This document shows, one piece after another, positions 7,029-11,074 of a stretch of DNA of 11,074 nt. The position numbers and the translations under genes are program-made. A model generated the notes under the pieces. It had not been told where the DNA came from, did not search any database, and saw only the letters and a program-made list of their open reading frames with translations. Source of the DNA: Candolleomyces eurysporus (Eukaryota; Basidiomycota; Agaricomycetes; Agaricales; Psathyrellaceae). Position 1 is the first letter of the stretch, and each line of letters opens with the position of its first letter. The DNA lies in contig JANBPK010001434.1 in assembly GCA_027579435.1 (NCBI GenBank), forward strand, positions 1 to 11,074. Reading direction: 5' to 3'.

Positions 7029-8378
7029 TGATGTGCAGGTAGCAAACTAGGGCTCTCTAACCAACAAAACTATAGAACTCAAACACACACACACAACCAC
7101 AATAACACAACACACCAAATACCTTTGTGAAGATAAAGGCGGGCAAGGGTATAGGTAAAAGCTCTAAGTCTAGTTGACAGACACTTCTAGAACTCTTCTT
7201 GTACAATCGCAAGTTTGAGGGGGAGCTAAGGCTCAACCAGCAANGNTAGAAATGCTTCACAAAGTGACTTCGCTAACACANNGTAGGGTTCNAGATACNA
7301 CGGATAACTTCGNGAACAGAGGACNCGGCCTCGAGCAACTTTAATGCAAGAACGATTCGATAAATGCAAGCGACACGACTCTGATTGACTTCGCGAACTT
7401 AAACACTCTTTTCTTGATAACAGACGGCTCTCGTAGATTCCTGGGAACACNGTCCNNACGCGAAATACAAACGTTAGCTACCCACTGATGCTATAATAGA
7501 TAAAACAAAGACGTAGATATAGGCAATTATTGTTTGGCAATCAGGCAAAGAAACAAATAGATGACAGAGAGAGAGAGATAAGAAACACAATCACATGAGG
7601 GTATCAAAGGCCGAGAGTTGAGTCTCAAACCATAGAACGCAGCCTAGGCGCTTTGTGAACCTGTTCTGGACGCGGCTGTTGTCGAGTCCACATGGATATT
7701 CACCAAGGATTGCTTCTGGAGAGCGCGCCCTTCCGTTCGCGCACCTAATCCGACGAATTGATCCGAATTTTGGGTGCTTGGCTCCACCAAGCCATACTGC
7801 TTCACTACTCTGCTGACTCTTTCTTTCTCTTGGCTATGGACAGGCTGACTGAGCCTCGGGTGGATGACCACATAAGCTTTAGTCTTACTTTCTGGTTTTC
7901 CAAGCAGGTTCACGAACTTCAGATTAGCTGTCCGATATTGATCACTGCTCCCGTTCCTTCCAATTCTGGTCACGTCAACGCTTATTGACTTAGCGGATCG
8001 CTCATCAATTCTCGAAGCCACCGGCTGCTTCGTGAAGTCTTCTGCTTAGCGAGTGTCAGGGCGAATTCCCTTGTAATGTGCACAACTCCCTCTAACATTG
8101 TACCTCGCCAGGTCAGGCATGCTAGTTAGACTTCAAATAGTATGACTGCATTTCAGATACATTCGCGAGACCTTCACAAACTTAAAGTGTCGTTGCAGAA
8201 CCGTCTTACTCAATGTTCCTTTGTTCTCTAGGGTGTCTGCTTAGTTGGCAATCAGGGATAACTCCAACTCTTATATTTCCCTTCCTTCAAGAAGATCTCT
8301 TTAATTATCTACGTCGATTCGCGAACTCTACGAATAGATTCGCGAATTTGAGAGGGTGTCTATGCAGATGGCATATCA
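7029..8378 (-). mobile_element. Family 2 solo-LTR-like unit, copy 2, inverted
   Basis: This is the inverted partner of 5140-6486 over its whole length (1350 against 1347 bp). On the minus strand it begins TGATATGCC at 8378 and ends CACATCA at 7029. Eleven N bases lie between 7244 and 7457. Flanks GGCAC on the left and GCGTA on the right are not a target-site duplication. The right flank is not the missing part of the family 1 LTR but gene-like sequence, so a rearrangement accompanied or followed this insertion. Confidence 0.7.
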
Positions 8379-9906
8379 GCGTATTGAACGGGCGGAGGTA
8401 ATGTGGGCTACAAATGCTGTGTACAGATGGGTTGAGGGCCATGTTGTGGATGTGATGAAGTCCAGGCTAGCAGAGAGCCAGGACAAACAAAGGATGAGGA
8501 CAGGGGACTGGCTGGACGACATGATGGACGTAGTTTGTGACGGATTAAGAGGGGGAACACGTAGAATTGCTCTTGACCTAGGGTGATACCTTTGCCTCAA
8601 AGCAATCGGAAGCAACATACACACGTAAACCAATCAATACGCCCCGAGGAAGCTCAACCAGCCAGAAGACCTCTCAAAGCTGTACGACCAGATTATCGAT
8701 GCCGTCCGACTCATACTTCCTCAGTGGCTTGGGATAGCCAAAGGGAACGCAAAGGAAATCAAAGAGGAACGCATCAAAGCTTGGTTCATCGACACGATTC
8801 ACAAAATCTTAGGGCTTGAATTCCTCACCACCGATGTCGCATGGAAGATGTTCTCGACCTTCAAAGCGCGCCATGTCGTATTGACAGACGAGCTGTACCA
8901 GCAAAACCACCCATCCATCCAACTCCTGTCCCCGTTTTGTGATGCTTTGCAACGACACCCCATATGCGACAGCACCACCGAAGTAGGCACAGCCTTCAAA
9001 GAGTACAGCAGAGTTATCAGGGAGAGCCTACCAATTCCCAAAAATAAGGCAGTGGAGCGACACGTCTCACGAACCTCCCAAATCACCGACTTCTGCGGTT
9101 ATATTCAAGATGGTATATTGGTGTGCACGGGGATGGTGGTTCCTGGGGTTGCGGGTGGATTGGACAAGATGCTGGGGGACCCTGACAGATGCCTGCCGAT
9201 CAGAGAGAGAGTGCCTGGTCGAATACGGTCTGCCAGTACCAGTGGGCCATATGATGCAGGGTTCATCCAGTCGCCAGGTGGACTGTTCAGCACCTTGATA
9301 TGGCGCTGCATCACAGAACGGTCGTGGGTATCCATGCATGGTCCAATGCAGTTCATCAACTTCCAGCAGTTCAAACATGCCCAGGAATTGTATCTTTCAC
9401 CAATCATGCCAACAACAATCGATGTATACGACGGCACAACAGATGGAGCTCGCCAAGTCATACAGGTGGAGGAGGTGTGGGAGGAGATCCAACGAATGGA
9501 CTGGGTGCATTTCAGTTCGACAAACCCAACCTTTGTCGATTGTTTTGTCTTCATGTTCGGCTCACCAGGCATTAAAGGTTTGCTAGCACAAATCAACATG
9601 TCTACGCTTTTCAATCTGGTATGTGACCTAACATATGCCGGAGTATGTCAACCACCGGAGCATACAGACATTGCCCAGTACATGGCAATGCTGAAATGCT
9701 CATCCTATCAAGCACTGTGCCAGATGGGCCTCGTCAACACCACCAAGAACATTCTTGAGGAGGTACATGGAGCGCTTCGACAGGTAGTAGATGCTGTCAT
9801 GGCGGTGATTCTGGACAAAGTGAGACAGGAGATGGATATTGATTTGATCGGGATTGAGTATGCTCTGGATAGATATATGTTGAATGAGCTTGTGTTATGG
9901 TCTTGA
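8379..9906 (+). CDS. Protein of unknown function, 5' end cut at the LTR edge
   Basis: The product is not recognised. One frame is open from the LTR edge to 8582 and again from 8629 to the TGA at 9904. Only two stops (8584, 8626) separate the parts, and a GT...AG intron at 8583-8648 would join them in phase, giving about 490 residues. The first part is rich in Trp, Met and acidic residues (TGDWLDDMMDVV). The second has helical stretches (EDLSKLYDQIIDAV, KEERIKAWFIDTIHKIL), a central Gly-rich part (MVVPGVAGGLDKMLGD) and a helical C-terminus (LDKVRQEMDIDLIGIEYALD). No signal peptide or membrane segment is seen. The gene-like region starts exactly at the family 2 LTR end. Three in-frame ATGs (8356, 8362, 8368) lie inside the LTR, so it may be 5'-truncated or may use an LTR-supplied start. 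A further ATG at 8848 would give a 352-residue form. Coding status is fairly sure; the intron and start are not. Confidence 0.6.
8583..8648 (+). other. Possible 66-nt intron
   Basis: GTGATACC at 8583 to GAG ending at 8648 would remove both in-frame stops and keep phase (exon 1 ends after codon position 2, exon 2 starts at position 3). The donor is weak and no CTNAC branch point precedes the acceptor, so a disabled gene with two stops is a real alternative. Confidence 0.3.
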
Positions 9907-10056
9907 TGATGTCTATGCTGTAGCTAGTGATTGCTTGTAAGTAGTTTGTTACTGATTTGATTGGGATTGAGTATGCTCTGGACAGGTATATGTTGAATAA
10001 GCTCATGTAATGGTCTTGACACTGTAACTAGCCATTACTTATAAGTGATTTGTCAT
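9841..10056 (+). repeat. Imperfect tandem duplication (~113-bp unit) over the gene's stop codon
   Basis: Unit 1 is 9841-9953 and unit 2 is 9954 to about 10056. Both start GATTTGAT and contain GGGATTGAGTATGCTCTGGA. Unit 1 encodes the last 21 residues and stop of the upstream gene plus its 3' flank. Unit 2 is in another frame and downstream of the stop, yet on its own would read nearly the same C-terminal peptide (IEYALDRYMLNKLM then TAA). Seven of the first 66 positions differ, four of them silent. Confidence 0.8.
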
Positions 10057-10348
10057 GAGCATCAATTCAAGCAGAGGCAGCAACACTGAAGGTGAAGCTT
10101 CATCTACCAAGGTTTGCAATTACAGAGCTAGTATGTACACTGCATAGAGACATGAGACAAAGGCCATGAATGAGAAAAAAAGGTATGGTGCAGGTCAGGA
10201 TCCTGTTGAGCTTTGGGCGAAGTTGAGTTCATTATATAGCAAGATTTATATAACAATCACAAGACAGTTGAATGTCAATCAATGGCTAAGAAAGGAGATA
10301 GACAAAAATTTAAGGGAGGATAAAAGTAGACTGCAACAATTAAGGTGA
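10055..10348 (+). pseudogene. Doubtful small reading frame with one in-frame TAG
   Basis: From the ATG at 10055 a frame runs 30 codons (start MSINSSRGSNTEGEASS) to a TAG at 10145-10147. It then continues 66 codons in the same frame to a TGA at 10346-10348. The second part (QDPVELWAKLSSLYSKIY, then WLRKEIDKNLREDKSRLQQL) is charged and could be helical or coiled coil. A GTATGT donor overlaps the stop region but no in-phase acceptor was found. The frame overlaps the 3' end of the minus-strand gene by nine bases. It may be a decayed gene, part of a longer spliced gene, or chance. Nothing identifies a function. Confidence 0.25.
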
Positions 10349-11074
10349 AGCAAGAACAATGACAAATGATACATAGAGCTTGACTCTCCATTCATGTTCC
10401 CAGTAGTAAGCAAGTGGCAAGTAACCAACAAGGCAAGCAGAATCTGCTGGTACATCAGACCCACCGCACCAAGCTGGCAAGGTGTTGACATGATCTGACA
10501 AACCCTTTGAGGAATAATCAATGGCAATGTTTGTGCCATCCAAGATTGGCACTGGAAGGTATGTCAGAGTAAGATCAACACGTAAACAAGGAATACACAC
10601 CATTTTCATCATAACCATAGGCCCTGGTGGTAGGTATGGAGCGAGGGAAAGAAGGTCTGATGACAGGCCTCTGGATGACAGGCGTCTTGTAGGACTTCAT
10701 ACCCTTGTTGGAGGAAGGTGAGGCAGTAGACTGGGTCTGAGAAGCACCAGGGCGTGAAGGGTATGAGCCCTCTAACATACCAAACAGTGAGAAACCAAAC
10801 AATGTAGTTGACGCACAAAACAGATGCACCCTTCGGATGGGTCTGGAAAGACACCATGCCATCAACAACTTGTCCCACTAGGTAGGTAACTTTGAAGTTC
10901 ATGCAGTGGAAAGAAGACATGCGCTCCCAGTGTCCACGGTGAGGCAAAATGGTGATGGACCGATACTTGTTAGGTGGGGGAGGCTCACTGCGAAGGTCAC
11001 AACGAGCACAGACTCCAATCACCACACCAATAACAGGAGATCCACTTAAGGAAAACAGCTCAAAGCGACGATCA
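10340..11074 (-). CDS. Three-exon protein of unknown function, 5' end outside the window
   Basis: Three minus-strand exons join in phase: 11074-10830 (open to the edge), 10771-10601 and 10551-10340 with TAA at 10342-10340, giving about 208 visible residues. The first visible part has a CARC pair followed by SEPPPP, then a hydrophobic/aromatic stretch (MNFKVTYLVGQVVDGMVSF). The middle exon is a Pro/Ser/Thr-rich linker (SRPGASQTQSTASPSSNKG, then QRPVIRPSFPRSIPTTRAYG). The last exon looks folded: VPILDGTNIAIDYSSKGL, LPAWCGGSDVPADSACLVGY and a strand-like LYVSFVIVLASP end. No domain is recognised. The layout is vaguely reminiscent of expanded hypothetical families in mushroom-forming fungi, but that is an impression only. 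It converges on the upstream plus-strand gene. Two introns with proper branch points make it a likely real gene. Confidence 0.6.
10552..10600 (-). other. Intron 2 of the minus-strand gene (49 nt)
   Basis: The donor is GTGTGTAT, the branch point CTGAC lies in TTACTCTGACATAC, and the acceptor is CTTCCAG. Removal skips an in-frame TGA and joins the linker exon (ending GYDEN) to VPILDGTN in phase 1. This is the clearest intron in the window. Confidence 0.7.
10772..10829 (-). other. Intron 1 of the minus-strand gene (58 nt)
   Basis: The minus-strand donor is GTGCATCT and the acceptor is TATGTTAG. A CTCAC branch-point match lies about 17-20 bases before the acceptor. Splicing keeps phase 1 and joins the upstream frame to the Pro/Ser-rich exon. 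Size and signals are typical of basidiomycete introns. Confidence 0.6.

Noticed and set aside
9067..9614. Minus-strand frames at 9067-9378 and 9105-9614
   Set aside because: They are antisense to the long plus-strand frame, which has better composition and extends much further.
1..11074. CRISPR array, tRNA or rRNA genes, bacterial operons
   Set aside because: No regularly spaced identical repeats with unique spacers, no cloverleaf or rRNA-like sequence and no ribosome-binding sites were seen. The context is eukaryotic.

Overview
The window looks like nuclear DNA of a filamentous fungus, most likely a basidiomycete. The evidence is a dense nest of LTR-retrotransposon debris, followed by genes whose best introns are very short (49 and 58 nt) with CTNAC-type branch points. 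No bacterial signals (Shine-Dalgarno sites, operons) are seen. The species was not identified, and all homology calls come from reading the sequence, not from a search.

Positions 1-8378 are retroelement material from two LTR families. Family 1 is Ty3/gypsy-like. Its LTR begins TGATAC/TGATAG (about 1.16 kb), is followed by a tRNA-primer-like TGGTGC site, and is associated with gag remnants. It appears as (a) an LTR 3' end plus leader at 1-265; (b) a minus-strand element with a divergent 5' LTR at 2205-3102, leader, a gag reading frame at 806-2039 broken by one TAG, and a truncated 3' LTR at 266-805; (c) a plus-strand element with 5' LTR at 3103-4260, leader, a short gag remnant with three TGA stops, and a 3' LTR starting at 4927. 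In both (b) and (c), gag material runs directly into the LTR with no pol in between. This is the layout of a gag-only, non-autonomous element or of parallel internal deletions.

Family 2 is represented by two solo-LTR-like units of about 1.35 kb in opposite orientation (5140-6486 and 7029-8378). Both sit in the 3' LTR of element (c) and enclose 542 bp of it. Family 2 is dotted with the palindrome TTCGCGAA and its CpG-decayed variants. The divergent family 1 LTR carries a quasi-regular one-strand array of GCCGC motifs. A core of about 40 bp is shared by all LTR types here.

From 8379 the sequence becomes gene-like. A plus-strand gene (8379-9906, product unrecognised) is cut at its 5' side exactly at the family 2 LTR edge. 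It is followed by a 113-bp tandem duplication across its stop codon and a doubtful small plus-strand frame (10055-10348). A three-exon minus-strand gene of unknown function (10340 to beyond 11074) runs off the right edge. The two main genes are convergent. Nothing shows that they work together with each other or with the retroelements.
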